DNA of 64,000 bases from Paracrocinitomix mangrovi (GTDB lineage: Bacteria > Bacteroidota > Bacteroidia > Flavobacteriales_D > Crocinitomicaceae). The notes beneath the pieces were generated by a model. The model saw only the letters and a list, made by a program, of their open reading frames with translations, searched no databases and had not been told where the DNA came from. This document shows, in pieces, positions 33,612-42,575 of this stretch. Positions within the stretch are counted from its first letter, which is position 1. The number at the start of each line of letters is the position of its first letter. The translations under genes were made by a program, and so were the position numbers. Location: contig NZ_CP091819.1 in NCBI RefSeq assembly GCF_019740355.2, positions 1,116,001 to 1,180,000 on the forward strand, written 5' to 3'.

Positions 33612-34076
33612 ATGTACCCCTCAACTTTTTTAAGAACATTTAGCATCATTTATTTTGCCCTCGCAATGGGGATGATTGCTTTTGGAGTGATTTCATTTAT
33701 TTCAACCCAAAATGTCGGATTTTTCATGGTACCAACATTTAAAGATCCGTTTATAATTGTTGTTCCTGCTGTACTTGTTTTAGGAATTTCAGGAGGAAAT
33801 GTTCTTTATAAAAAAATGGTGGCGGCAGTCACTCCAGACAAGAGTTTACAGCAAAGAATCTCCATTTTTTTCACCTCAAGTATTATAAAATTTGCCATGA
33901 CAGAAGCTACAGTTTTAGTCAGTTTTATTGCTGTAGTAATGACTTTGAATTCGTTTTATTATATAATAGGAGCCATAGGTCTAGTTTACTATTTTACCAT
34001 AAAGCCTTCAAAACAAAAAATTGCGGATATACTGCAATTAACTAGTGAAGAAAAGGATAAAGTTGGTATTCAATAA
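33612..34076 (+). CDS. Small four-helix membrane protein of unknown function
   Basis: A 154-residue protein with about four hydrophobic segments (about 8-30, 45-62, 88-108 and 112-133) and a basic/polar C-terminus (TIKPSKQKIADILQLTSEEKDK). No family recognised. It begins one base after the haloperoxidase-like gene, so it is probably translated from the same message; the pairing suggests, but does not prove, a shared membrane function. Confidence 0.7.
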   Translation: MYPSTFLRTFSIIYFALAMGMIAFGVISFISTQNVGFFMVPTFKDPFIIVVPAVLVLGISGGNVLYKKMVAAVTPDKSLQQRISIFFTSSIIKFAMTEATVLVSFIAVVMTLNSFYYIIGAIGLVYYFTIKPSKQKIADILQLTSEEKDKVGIQ

Positions 34077-34133
34077 CTGATTATTTAGCAGATATTTTAG
34101 ATATTTGTGACAACACACAACTTACTGTCACAG

Positions 34134-35090
34134 ATGAAATCTATTTTACTTAGCCTTTCTTTCTTATTTCCATTTTTTATGTTTTCTCAGGTCAATTTGG
34201 ATTCTGGTCTTGTTGCCTACTACCCTTTTGATGGAGATGCCAACGACTACAGTGTAAATGCGATAAACGGAATTCCTTCTAATGTTGGATACTCAACAGG
34301 AGTATATGGAGGAAGTAATACTTCCATATTATTTAATGGTTCAGATTCTTCTTTTGTTGATTGCGGAACTGATAACAGAGGAATCACAGATTCAATTACT
34401 ATTTCAGTTTTTGTTCGTACCACCTTTGACGGGATTGGAGATATCGTAAGTAAATATGATCCTGGAAATGATCACGGATATCATTTTCAAATGAGTTTGG
34501 GTAAAATTAGATTTGCAGGGCGTGATGGTTCAGGAAATTACAGATCAACAGGATATTCTTTAACTTCAATTAATGATAGCAGTTGGCATCACATTATTGG
34601 TGTGGTAAGAGCCAATACTTGGCTAATCTATATAGACTGTACTTTAGAGGGTGCTCAGTCCAATTCAACAGTAAATCCTGATATTTCTTCTGCTGCAAAT
34701 TTGGGAATTGGAAAAGATGTTTTCAGTAATCAAAAGTTCCTTGATTGCGAAGTTGATGAAGTTAGAATTTATAATAGGGAATTAACTGCTGATGAAATGG
34801 ACAGTTTATGTTACACAGCAGCAAGCGCTTCAACCGAAGAATTTGTAGAAAAGGACGAAAATTTCATTATTTACCCAAACCCTGCTAAAAACTTTTTAAC
34901 AATTTCAGGTATTGATTTTACTGAAAAACAACAACTGATTATCACTGATATGTCAGGAAGAATAGTTTTGGAAAAACTTTTAGATGTTGAAAGTACCAAA
35001 ATAGATATCTCAAATTTAAGTTCAGGAAATTACCTGGCAATAGTTTCAGATGGTCAGAAATTGTTAAAACAAAAACTTATCATCTTCTAA
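34134..35090 (+). CDS. T9SS-secreted LamG-domain protein (type A sorting domain)
   Basis: A 318-residue exported protein: signal peptide (cleavage near MFSQ, residue 18), a concanavalin/LamG-like beta-sandwich (about 25-235, with GLVAYYPFDGDANDYS at the start and DEVRIYNRELTADEM at the end), then a type IX secretion C-terminal sorting domain, type A (about 250-318: FIIYPNPAKNFLTISG, then KIDISNLSSGNYLAIV and KQKLIIF). LamG-like domains often bind carbohydrates; the ligand here is unknown. The protein should be exported to the cell surface by the T9SS. A GTG start 9 codons upstream is less likely. Confidence 0.88.
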   Translation: MKSILLSLSFLFPFFMFSQVNLDSGLVAYYPFDGDANDYSVNAINGIPSNVGYSTGVYGGSNTSILFNGSDSSFVDCGTDNRGITDSITISVFVRTTFDGIGDIVSKYDPGNDHGYHFQMSLGKIRFAGRDGSGNYRSTGYSLTSINDSSWHHIIGVVRANTWLIYIDCTLEGAQSNSTVNPDISSAANLGIGKDVFSNQKFLDCEVDEVRIYNRELTADEMDSLCYTAASASTEEFVEKDENFIIYPNPAKNFLTISGIDFTEKQQLIITDMSGRIVLEKLLDVESTKIDISNLSSGNYLAIVSDGQKLLKQKLIIF

Positions 35091-35124
35091 GTAAGCCGCT
35101 TTAGTTCACTATCTTGCAGACACT

Positions 35125-35541
35125 ATGATGTCTACTATGCAACTGGAAATTCTACAAATTTCTAATGATTCTGAAATCTTTTCAAATTTCATGGAAAAAC
35201 ACGCCTCTGAAATTGAAAAAATATTTCCTGATTTCGCCATTGAAGAAACCGATTTTGCCACGGTGTTTTTATTAAAGATTGAAGGGAACCCTGTAGGAAT
35301 CTTTATCTATCAAGAAAAGGGAGATCAATTACATGTTGAAGTTGATTACCTAATTGAAAAATACCGTGATCAAGGAATTGGACAACAGTTTTTTGATCAT
35401 AAAATCAATGATTTCAAAAATGAAGGATTTCTGGAAATAACCTCTGTTACAACCAACGATATCCACAAAAAGTATCTTTTCGAACTAGGTTTTACTAAAT
35501 CTGAAGCTCATAATGATATGTTCGTTTTATCTTTGCGATAA
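35125..35541 (+). CDS. GNAT-family N-acetyltransferase
   Basis: A 138-residue protein of the GNAT fold with a recognisable acetyl-CoA binding segment YLIEKYRDQGIGQQFFDH (Q-x-x-G-x-G/A type, about residues 77-94), preceded by the strands ATVFLLKIEGNPVGIFIYQ and followed by the C-terminal KKYLFELGFTKSEAHNDMFV block. The acceptor is not predictable. Start uncertain between ATG 35125, ATG 35128 and ATG 35137. The next gene's promoter-like element sits in its 3' end. Confidence 0.82.
   Translation: MMSTMQLEILQISNDSEIFSNFMEKHASEIEKIFPDFAIEETDFATVFLLKIEGNPVGIFIYQEKGDQLHVEVDYLIEKYRDQGIGQQFFDHKINDFKNEGFLEITSVTTNDIHKKYLFELGFTKSEAHNDMFVLSLR
35528..35535 (+). promoter_or_regulatory. -7 element (TATCTTTG) inside the GNAT 3' end
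   Basis: Exact TANNTTTG 22 bases before ATG 35558, within the last codons of the acetyltransferase gene. Confidence 0.4.
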
Positions 35542-35557
35542 TTCTGACTTTTCATTT

Positions 35558-35746
35558 ATGATCAAGAAATACTACCCTTTTGTAATTTTATTGGCCAGTG
35601 TAATTATCTTAATTATTATGCTTGGTGATATAACAAGTCAAAGAGAGATTGGGCAGTCCATAATGAAACCTTTTATCATTGTCAAAGCAGTTATTTCAAT
35701 TCTACTTATGTCAATTGGAATTGCTGTATTAATGAAGAGAAATTAA
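35558..35746 (+). CDS. Very small two-helix membrane protein
   Basis: A 62-residue protein: MIKKYYPF followed by a hydrophobic helix (about 7-24), a short polar loop with DITSQREIG, and a second helix (about 38-56) ending in KRN. Not recognised. The start at ATG 35558 is set by the promoter element just upstream; the reading further upstream lacks a convincing start. The stop codon overlaps the stop of the opposing gene (35743). Confidence 0.55.
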   Translation: MIKKYYPFVILLASVIILIIMLGDITSQREIGQSIMKPFIIVKAVISILLMSIGIAVLMKRN

Positions 35747-36021
35747 ATCACGAAGTAAATAAGTCCGCACAAAACAACAAATATCACTATCGTTAAAATG
35801 AATTGATCTCTTTGTTTTTGTTGTCTTTTGGTCCTGATTTCAGCTAACATTTCCGGTGTTGCTTTTTTGTCAAATTTTAATGGTTTATAATGATTAGGAT
35901 TCGCATTTGCTGAACCTCCAACCGCAGGTGCTCCAGTCTTCTTTTTATCTCCTTTTAAATGTTTTCTTTGAGACTTTACTGTTTTCAGCATGTCTTTTCC
36001 TGGTCCAAACCCAATAGCCAT
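35743..36021 (-). CDS. Small basic tail-anchored protein, paralogue of the divergent gene
   Basis: A 92-residue protein with a basic N-terminal half (GFGPGKDMLKTVKSQRKHLKG), a spacer, a helical segment (ATPEMLAEIRTKRQQKQRD, about 54-72) and a single C-terminal membrane helix (about 74-91), so a type II or tail-anchored topology. Its order of elements matches the product of the divergent gene at 36111. I recall similar short proteins as conserved hypotheticals in flavobacteria, but no function is known. Convergent overlap with the gene at 35558. Confidence 0.68.
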   Translation of the reverse strand: MAIGFGPGKDMLKTVKSQRKHLKGDKKKTGAPAVGGSANANPNHYKPLKFDKKATPEMLAEIRTKRQQKQRDQFILTIVIFVVLCGLIYFVI

Positions 36022-36110
36022 TACAATTTGTATTGATTTAATCTAAAATAGTATTATTTTTTTTATTCAATTGCTAATTATATTAGTTTTTTGCTTATAT
36101 TAGTATCATT

Positions 36111-36386
36111 ATGTCCGGCGGAGCAGGTTCAATACAAAGTATGCTTACCTCTATTAAGAATAATCGCAAAGAACTTAGATCTAAGCGAAAAAGAGGTAAA
36201 AGCGATTATAATGGCGAAACGTGCGCTAAAAAGAAATTGCACACCATTAAATTGACTGAAGAAGACCTAAGTGAACTAAAGCGTCAGATTAAACAGAAGA
36301 GTAACAGGACGAAAAAAATTCAACTTACTGTTTTCTTAACAACCACATTTTTACTGAGTTTAATCCTCTTCATATACTTCAAGTAA
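36111..36386 (+). CDS. Small basic tail-anchored protein, paralogue of the divergent gene
   Basis: A 91-residue protein with the same layout as the product at 35743-36021: Gly-rich start and MLTSIKNNRKELRS helix (about 10-23, compared with MLKTVKSQRKHLKG), a Lys/Arg-rich middle containing CAKKK, then LTEEDLSELKRQIKQKSNR (compared with ATPEMLAEIRTKRQQKQRD) and one C-terminal membrane helix (about 73-90). Clearly related by descent although diverged. A one-mismatch promoter element (TATATTAG) lies 7 bases before the ATG. Function unknown. Confidence 0.68.
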   Translation: MSGGAGSIQSMLTSIKNNRKELRSKRKRGKSDYNGETCAKKKLHTIKLTEEDLSELKRQIKQKSNRTKKIQLTVFLTTTFLLSLILFIYFK

Positions 36387-36406
36387 TGGAGATTTTAACC
36401 CAAAAA

Positions 36407-36435
36407 AAATCCTGATGCCAAAAGCATCAGGATTT
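36407..36435 (-). terminator. Intrinsic terminator of the Gly/Asn/Ser-tail protein gene
   Basis: A 12-bp perfect stem (AAATCCTGATGC / GCATCAGGATTT, 36407-36418 and 36424-36435) with 5-base loop, followed on the minus strand by a run of T. It sits between the convergent genes ending at 36386 and 36457 and may act in both directions. Confidence 0.85.
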
Positions 36436-36456
36436 CAGTAAAAAATTTTCTATTGT

Positions 36457-36945
36457 TTATTTCTTTCCTTTTCCGGAATTTCCTTTTCCAGAATTTCCTT
36501 TATTGCTGCTTCCATTGGAACCACCTTTAGATCCAGAATTACCTTTGTTCTTTTTGTTTTTTGAATTACCCTTTAATTCGTGAAACTCTGCTGATCCGGG
36601 TTTGATCCCCATTTCCTTAGCAATGTAACCCCATCCTTTGTCTTTATTGGATTTATAACATTTGACAACATCATCTAAACTTCTTCCTCCAATTTTTGAA
36701 ATTTCTAGTGACAAATAAATTTCACCTGGCTCCATTTTCATGTTTAAAAGATTATCAATCTTACCAACACTTACTCCAAATTCTACTGATAAATCTGTTT
36801 TAAAAAGTCCTAAATCTGTTTTTGCCTCTTTATTGATTATTGTTAGATCATTATCCAATTCTGTACTCCCCGTTTTAAACAAGGTTTGTGCTGAAACTGT
36901 AGTGGCAAATAATAGGGTTAAAATACTTAATGCTATTGTTCTCAT
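36457..36945 (-). CDS. Secreted protein with Gly/Asn/Ser/Lys-rich tail
   Basis: A 162-residue protein with signal peptide (cleavage near TVSAQ, residue 20; ATG 36945 chosen so that the signal peptide is N-terminal). The mature N-terminal 90 residues contain a helical GVSVGKIDNLLNMKMEPGEIYLSLEISK region and YKSNKDKGWGYIAKEMGI. The last about 45 residues are low complexity: repeats of K/G-N-S-G-K. No family is recognised. A basic disordered tail of this kind could bind nucleic acid, polysaccharide or membranes, but this is a guess. Confidence 0.68.
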   Translation of the reverse strand: MRTIALSILTLLFATTVSAQTLFKTGSTELDNDLTIINKEAKTDLGLFKTDLSVEFGVSVGKIDNLLNMKMEPGEIYLSLEISKIGGRSLDDVVKCYKSNKDKGWGYIAKEMGIKPGSAEFHELKGNSKNKKNKGNSGSKGGSNGSSNKGNSGKGNSGKGKK

Positions 36946-37169
36946 GGGATCAATTTTACTGGTTAATTTCAGAAAAGATACAAAAATTAGTCCAATGGTA
37001 ATTCCCATTATTTTTTATAAATTCATCTCATATTGTTTTATTCTTAACAAATTGTATAAAAAAGCTAAATACAGAAGCAACTATATACTTAATTAATACG
37101 TATTTTGTTAAAGATAAACCGTACCCTACATCCTGACTCGATCTAAATTGATTGGCAGATTACGTTGTA

Positions 37170-40025
37170 ATGATGAACAATTGCTCAATCTTTAAAATAA
37201 CTATTCTACTATTCTGGTGCTTACAACTTGGTACTGCCCAAGCACAGCTTTTTGCCAGTGGAGACTTTGAAAATGGTCCAGGCGGTGGATGTGGTTGTGT
37301 TACTGGATTTACCTGTGGTAATGATGCTGGAAGAGTAATTGACGGTACACACCCTGTATTTGCGGTAGGAAACAACGGTTGTGTAACTGGCGCTACAAAT
37401 TACGCTCCTCAATTGGGAGCACACGGAGGATCTTGTTCAGTATACTTTTATGCAGGTTTAGATAATATCCAATCACCAACTGTTAATTTTTCGGGAGGAG
37501 AGGAAGTTTGTTTATCAGTGTGGTATTGTGGGCCACAAGGCTCAGGTGCTTCTGGTCAAAACACTTCTAACGCTCATTTTTCTTTTGGATTAGATGGATC
37601 ACAAATAGGACCGGATGTTCAAGTTCCTGTTGGTACTGGTTGGACAGAACACACTTTTACAGTTATTATGACTGGAGGTAATCACACCTTTTCAGTATTA
37701 TCAGGAGGGGCTGCTCAATATTCAATTTGGTTTGATGATTTTAATGCCAACTTATGTTCTGCTCCATGTGATGCAAGCTGGACAACTACTTCTGCTTGTT
37801 CTACTGATGGACCCATAAACCTTGATGGATTAATTACAGGTGATACAGGAGGAACATGGTCAGGAACCGGAGTTACAGGAAATTCATTTAATCCATCATC
37901 AGGTACTCAATCAATAACATATACTGCTCCAGGCGGTTGTAATGTAACTCAAGACATTACAGTAAACACAACTGCCATTGCAACATGGACTGTTCCATCT
38001 AACCTGTGTACAAATGATAGTCCGGTAGATCTTTCACTTAACATTACAGGAACCACTGGTGGAACATGGACCGGTACCGGTATTACAGGAAATAATTTTG
38101 ATCCTTCTGTTGGAACTCAATCAATCACCTATACAGTTGGAACTTCACCATGTGATGCCACATCTACACAAACAATTACTGTTACCAACGGAGCCAATGC
38201 AAGTTGGAATTTACCTTCCGGTATTTGTACTGCCTCCTCTCCTATCGATTTGAATACTTTAATCACTGGTGATACAGGAGGAACCTGGTCAGGAACCGGA
38301 GTTTCAGGAAGTACATTTGACCCTTCAGTAGGAACGCAAAACATTACATATTCCGTAGGTTCAGCTCCTTGTGATGATGCTGTAACTCAAACTATCACTG
38401 TAAACGCAACTGCCAATGCATCATGGACAAATCCGGCTGTTATATGTGAAAGTGATGGGGCCATAGATTTATCAACACTAATAACTGGTGATACTGGTGG
38501 TACATGGTCTGGAACCGGAGTAACAGGAACATCTTTTGACCCAACAGGCTTAAGTGGAAATATCTCAATTACATATTCAGTAGGTGTTTCTCCTTGCAAC
38601 GCAAGTTCAACGCAAGATATAAATGTGGTAGCTACCCCAGATCCAAGCTGGACACCTCCTACTGGACTGTGTGCAGGATCTGGATCATTTGATTTATCAA
38701 CCACAATTACCGGAACAACTGGAGGAACTTGGTCTGGTACAGGAATTACTGGAAATAATTTTGATCCTTCTGTAGGTACACAAAGTATAACTTATACAGT
38801 AGGAAGTGGATCATGTCAACAAACATCTACACAAACCATTACAATTGATCCATCTGCTGATGCTTCCTGGACTACTCAAAGTTTATGTATTTCTGATGCT
38901 CCAATCAATTTAAATACTTTAATCACTGGAGATACCGGAGGAAATTGGTCAGGGAATGGAGTAAGTGGAACTGTTTTCGATCCATTTTTTGGAACACAGG
39001 ATATTACTTACACTGTAGGAACTTCAGGATGCGAGTCATCATTAACTCAAACTATCAACGTTATCGATTTACAACTTACAACTTCAGTTTCTAGTGTAAG
39101 CTGTTTTGGTTTAAATGATGGACAAGCAACAGTAACGGCAACCGGAGGTAGTGGTAGTCAAACTTACAGTTGGAATTCAACTCCACCTCAAACCTCAGCT
39201 ACAGCTACAGGTTTAGCTGCAGGAACTTATACAGTTACAGTAACTGATGGTAGTTGTGTAGTTTCTCAAGATGTTACAATAGTTGAACCGGCTGAAATTA
39301 TTTTGACAATGACCGGGATGGATGCATGTGAACCAAATTTAGGATCAGCAAGTGTTGTGGCACTAGGAGGTGTAGGAGGATTTTCTTATAACTGGACTCC
39401 TGTTGCAAGCACAACAGAAGTTGCAACAGGAATTGATTCCACCATGGCAACAGTAACAGTTACAGATGCTAATGGATGTACAGCTACAGATTCTGTATTT
39501 GTAAATGTTTGGAATGCCCCTACAATCGATATAATCAACAATGACACAACTATCCATTATGGTGATGAAATTCAACTTATTGCAAGTGGAGGAGTACAAT
39601 ATACCTGGACTCCTGAAACTGATTTAAGTTGTGTTAATTGCCCTAATCCTATTGCAGAACCACTAGAGAACACTTACTATTGCGTAAGTGGTGAAGATGC
39701 TAATGGATGTGTAAATTCTGATTGCATCACTGTATTTGTAGAGATTGTATGTGGAGATATTTTCGTACCTTCTGCCTTTACTCCTAACTTTGATGGAGAA
39801 AATGATCTCCTTTGTGTGTACAGTGATTGTATCAAAACAATGGAATTTAAAGTATATAATCGTTGGGGAGAAAAAGTATTTGAAACCAATAATATGAATA
39901 TTTGCTGGGATGGAACCTGGAATGGTAAAGCCTTGAACTCAGCAGTTTTTGTTTATACCCTTAAAGGCTTTTTGATTAATGGAGAACCCTTTGATCAAAA
40001 AGGCAATATTAGTTTAATAAGATAA
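37170..40025 (+). CDS. Large repeat protein, T9SS type B cargo, SprB-like adhesin (first of pair)
   Basis: A 951-residue surface protein. Signal peptide to about AQAQ (residue 26); a lectin-like N-terminal domain with a Cys-rich start (about 30-195); six tandem repeats of about 70-75 residues (37766-39062) each with W, Cys-D-x-P-IDL, TGDTGGTWSGTGV, FDPS-GTQ and IT-Y-V; then SprB-type repeats (about 640-800: VSCFGLNDGQATVTATGG and a second VVALGGVGGFSYNWTP copy); and a C-terminal gliding-motility-type sorting domain (type B) with PSAFTPNFDGENDLL and YNRWGEKVFE ending ISLIR. The product should be secreted by the T9SS and held at the surface, perhaps by the PorP/SprF protein two genes downstream. 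ATG 37170 or 37173 is the likely start. Confidence 0.9.
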   Translation: MMNNCSIFKITILLFWCLQLGTAQAQLFASGDFENGPGGGCGCVTGFTCGNDAGRVIDGTHPVFAVGNNGCVTGATNYAPQLGAHGGSCSVYFYAGLDNIQSPTVNFSGGEEVCLSVWYCGPQGSGASGQNTSNAHFSFGLDGSQIGPDVQVPVGTGWTEHTFTVIMTGGNHTFSVLSGGAAQYSIWFDDFNANLCSAPCDASWTTTSACSTDGPINLDGLITGDTGGTWSGTGVTGNSFNPSSGTQSITYTAPGGCNVTQDITVNTTAIATWTVPSNLCTNDSPVDLSLNITGTTGGTWTGTGITGNNFDPSVGTQSITYTVGTSPCDATSTQTITVTNGANASWNLPSGICTASSPIDLNTLITGDTGGTWSGTGVSGSTFDPSVGTQNITYSVGSAPCDDAVTQTITVNATANASWTNPAVICESDGAIDLSTLITGDTGGTWSGTGVTGTSFDPTGLSGNISITYSVGVSPCNASSTQDINVVATPDPSWTPPTGLCAGSGSFDLSTTITGTTGGTWSGTGITGNNFDPSVGTQSITYTVGSGSCQQTSTQTITIDPSADASWTTQSLCISDAPINLNTLITGDTGGNWSGNGVSGTVFDPFFGTQDITYTVGTSGCESSLTQTINVIDLQLTTSVSSVSCFGLNDGQATVTATGGSGSQTYSWNSTPPQTSATATGLAAGTYTVTVTDGSCVVSQDVTIVEPAEIILTMTGMDACEPNLGSASVVALGGVGGFSYNWTPVASTTEVATGIDSTMATVTVTDANGCTATDSVFVNVWNAPTIDIINNDTTIHYGDEIQLIASGGVQYTWTPETDLSCVNCPNPIAEPLENTYYCVSGEDANGCVNSDCITVFVEIVCGDIFVPSAFTPNFDGENDLLCVYSDCIKTMEFKVYNRWGEKVFETNNMNICWDGTWNGKALNSAVFVYTLKGFLINGEPFDQKGNISLIR
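37766..39062 (+). repeat. Six tandem Cys-containing repeats (about 216 bp each)
   Basis: Units start near 37766, 37975, 38190, 38410, 38637 and 38853. Each encodes about 72 residues with a conserved Trp, a Cys about ten residues later, TGG-x-WSGTGV/I, FDPS, and a closing Cys before T-Q-x-I. Sequence identity is high within the array and with the array in the next gene. Confidence 0.85.
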
Positions 40026-40028
40026 CCT

Positions 40029-42566
40029 ATGAAAAGACAATTACTTCGTCTCATGTTTCTTTCAATGTTATTATGGTCTAGTTATTCTATAGGACAGACC
40101 CCTAATAACTGTGGAAACTACACATCTACCGGTACTTCTTCAGCATCTGGATATGCTGATCCAAATGCGGCATGCGGAGCCAATGTTCCGGGAACCATTA
40201 CCGGTGGAACAGCAGCCTGGACCGGATCTAGCTGTTCAGGAACAATTGTAAGTACTGTAACCGGACCTCCTGTTACATGTTTAACTGTATCCTACGGAGC
40301 CGTTAACACTAATGATTATGGAACTTTATCTACTGATACTGGTGGTTCCCTAACTATTACGGCGGTAAATGCAGCAGTAAACGGTAACGTTGTTGGACCT
40401 TATAACTGCGGATCAGGATCCTACGGAAACGTATTAGTAACAGTATGTTCTACCGTGCCTTTTTCGTCACTAACACTACTTAATACCGGTTGTACTTCAG
40501 GTTGGGTAATTAATTGTGCCACGGCACCTTGCGATCCATCCTGGACACCTCCTACGCCATGTTCAGATGACGCTCCAATTGATTTGAGCTCAACAGTAAC
40601 AGGTGATGCAGGTGGAACTTGGTCTGGAACAGGTATTACAGGTACTTCATTTGATCCTTCTGTTGGAACGCAATCTATTACCTATACTGCTCCTTGTGGT
40701 GATGTATCAACTCAAACTATTACGGTAACTCAAGCAGGAAACCCTGCATGGACACCACCTGCCAACGTTTGTCAAAATGATGCACCTATTGATTTGAACA
40801 CACTAATCACAGGAGATATTGGTGGAACATGGTCTGGTACAGGTGTGACAGGTAACATGTTTAACCCTTCATCCGGATCACAAAGTGTAACTTATGATGT
40901 TGGAACTTCTCCTTGTAACAACACACTGACTCAAACCATAAACGTTACTCCTGCACTGGATCCATCTTGGACCTCTCCTGGAACAATTTGTGAAGCTGCT
41001 GGATCAATTGATTTAAATACTTTGATTACAGGAGACACAGGAGGAACATGGTCTGGAAACGGTGTAAGTGGAAACACATTTAACCCTGCCGGATTGGTAG
41101 GACCAATTGCAGTAACTTATACAATTGGAACTGCACCTTGTATTGGTACAGATCAGCAAACTATTACAGTAATCCCTGATGTAGATCCATCTTGGAATCC
41201 TCCAACAGGAGTTTGTAATACAGATGGCCCTGTTGATTTAAATACTTTAATTACAGGTACAGCAGGTGGAACCTGGTCAGGAACCGGAGTAAGTGGAAAT
41301 ATGTTTGATCCGGCAAATGGAACTCAAGACGTGACATACACAATAGGTGTTGCACCTTGTGTTGAAACGTCTACTCAAACAATAACAATAGGAACTACGC
41401 CTGATCCTTCATGGACCACAATGACTTTATGTGCTTCAGATGCACCAGTGGACTTAAACAATAGTGTTACTGGTACTGCCGGAGGAACATGGACAGGGAA
41501 TGGTGTTTCAGGATCAATGTTCAATCCATCAGGAGGAACACAAAATATTACTTATACTGTAGTAAATGGTGTTTGTTCAGCAAACAGTGCTCAAAACATC
41601 ACAGTTGTTGATCCATTGTTAACTACAACTACAACAAATGTTACTTGTTATGGAGATGCTGATGGATCTATGGGTGTAACAGTTGCAGGAGGATCCGGAA
41701 CATATACATATAGCTGGTCTACAGCTCCTCCTCAAACATCAGCTACTGCTACAAATGTCCCAGCAGGAACTTATACTGTAACCGTAACAGATGGTGCATG
41801 TATTGTAACCGCAGATGTTACGATAATTCAACCGGATTCAGTTGCGGCATTTTTAACTCCAATGCACAGCTGTGCACCTGAATTGGCAGGAGCAAGTGTT
41901 TCTGCAACCGGAGGTGTTGGAGCTTACACCTATGTTTGGAACAATACTACACAAACTACAGCTACTGTAAGTGATTTAGATTCGGCAATGCATACAGTTA
42001 CAGTAACTGATGGTAATGGATGTTCTTATACTGATTCAGTATTAGTAAACATTTATCAGCCACCAACGATTACAATTACACCAGATACTGTATTAACTTA
42101 TGGTGATGAAGCGCAACTTTATGCATCAGGAGGAGTAAGCTATAATTGGACACCTGATACAGATTTAAGTTGTTCAGATTGCCCTGATCCTATTGCAAAT
42201 CCTCTACAGGATACTTATTATTGTGTAACTGGGGAGGATGTTAATGGATGTATAGCAACAGAATGTATGACCATGTTTGTGGAAATCGTTTGTGGAGATA
42301 TATTTGTACCATCTGCATTTACTCCGAACAATGATGGTGAAAATGACGTACTATGTGTGTATAGTGACTGCATGAAAACTATGTCATTTAGAATTTACAA
42401 TCGTTGGGGAGAAAAGGTATATGAATCAGGCAGCTTAAATATTTGCTGGGATGGAACCTGGAACGGAAAGATGTTAAATTCTGCCGTATTCGTGTATGTG
42501 TTAGAAGGATATTTGATCAATGGAGAACCAGTTGATCAAAAAGGAAATATTAGTTTGATTAGATAA
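40029..42566 (+). CDS. Repeat protein, T9SS type B cargo, SprB-like adhesin (second of pair)
   Basis: An 845-residue surface protein with signal peptide (cleavage near SIGQ, residue 22), an N-terminal domain (about 25-170: repeated small Cys pairs, ending TLLNTGCTSGWVINC), five tandem repeats of the same type as in the preceding gene (40526-41605), SprB-like repeats (about 530-700) and the same type B gliding-motility sorting domain (PSAFTPNNDGENDVL, then YNRWGEKVYE). It starts 3 bases after the upstream gene. Its N-terminal domain is also related to that of the separate type B cargo at 46117. A role in adhesion or gliding is inferred from family only. Confidence 0.88.
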   Translation: MKRQLLRLMFLSMLLWSSYSIGQTPNNCGNYTSTGTSSASGYADPNAACGANVPGTITGGTAAWTGSSCSGTIVSTVTGPPVTCLTVSYGAVNTNDYGTLSTDTGGSLTITAVNAAVNGNVVGPYNCGSGSYGNVLVTVCSTVPFSSLTLLNTGCTSGWVINCATAPCDPSWTPPTPCSDDAPIDLSSTVTGDAGGTWSGTGITGTSFDPSVGTQSITYTAPCGDVSTQTITVTQAGNPAWTPPANVCQNDAPIDLNTLITGDIGGTWSGTGVTGNMFNPSSGSQSVTYDVGTSPCNNTLTQTINVTPALDPSWTSPGTICEAAGSIDLNTLITGDTGGTWSGNGVSGNTFNPAGLVGPIAVTYTIGTAPCIGTDQQTITVIPDVDPSWNPPTGVCNTDGPVDLNTLITGTAGGTWSGTGVSGNMFDPANGTQDVTYTIGVAPCVETSTQTITIGTTPDPSWTTMTLCASDAPVDLNNSVTGTAGGTWTGNGVSGSMFNPSGGTQNITYTVVNGVCSANSAQNITVVDPLLTTTTTNVTCYGDADGSMGVTVAGGSGTYTYSWSTAPPQTSATATNVPAGTYTVTVTDGACIVTADVTIIQPDSVAAFLTPMHSCAPELAGASVSATGGVGAYTYVWNNTTQTTATVSDLDSAMHTVTVTDGNGCSYTDSVLVNIYQPPTITITPDTVLTYGDEAQLYASGGVSYNWTPDTDLSCSDCPDPIANPLQDTYYCVTGEDVNGCIATECMTMFVEIVCGDIFVPSAFTPNNDGENDVLCVYSDCMKTMSFRIYNRWGEKVYESGSLNICWDGTWNGKMLNSAVFVYVLEGYLINGEPVDQKGNISLIR
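40526..41605 (+). repeat. Five tandem Cys-containing repeats (about 216 bp each)
   Basis: Units begin near 40529, 40740, 40959, 41182 and 41402. Same consensus as 37766-39062, so the two arrays are likely related by duplication and recombination. Confidence 0.82.
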
Positions 42567-42575
42567 TTACATTTT

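Noticed and set aside
37766-41605. CRISPR-like array
   Set aside because: The repeats are about 216 bp long, in frame, encode a conserved protein motif and have no short unique spacers or cas genes nearby.
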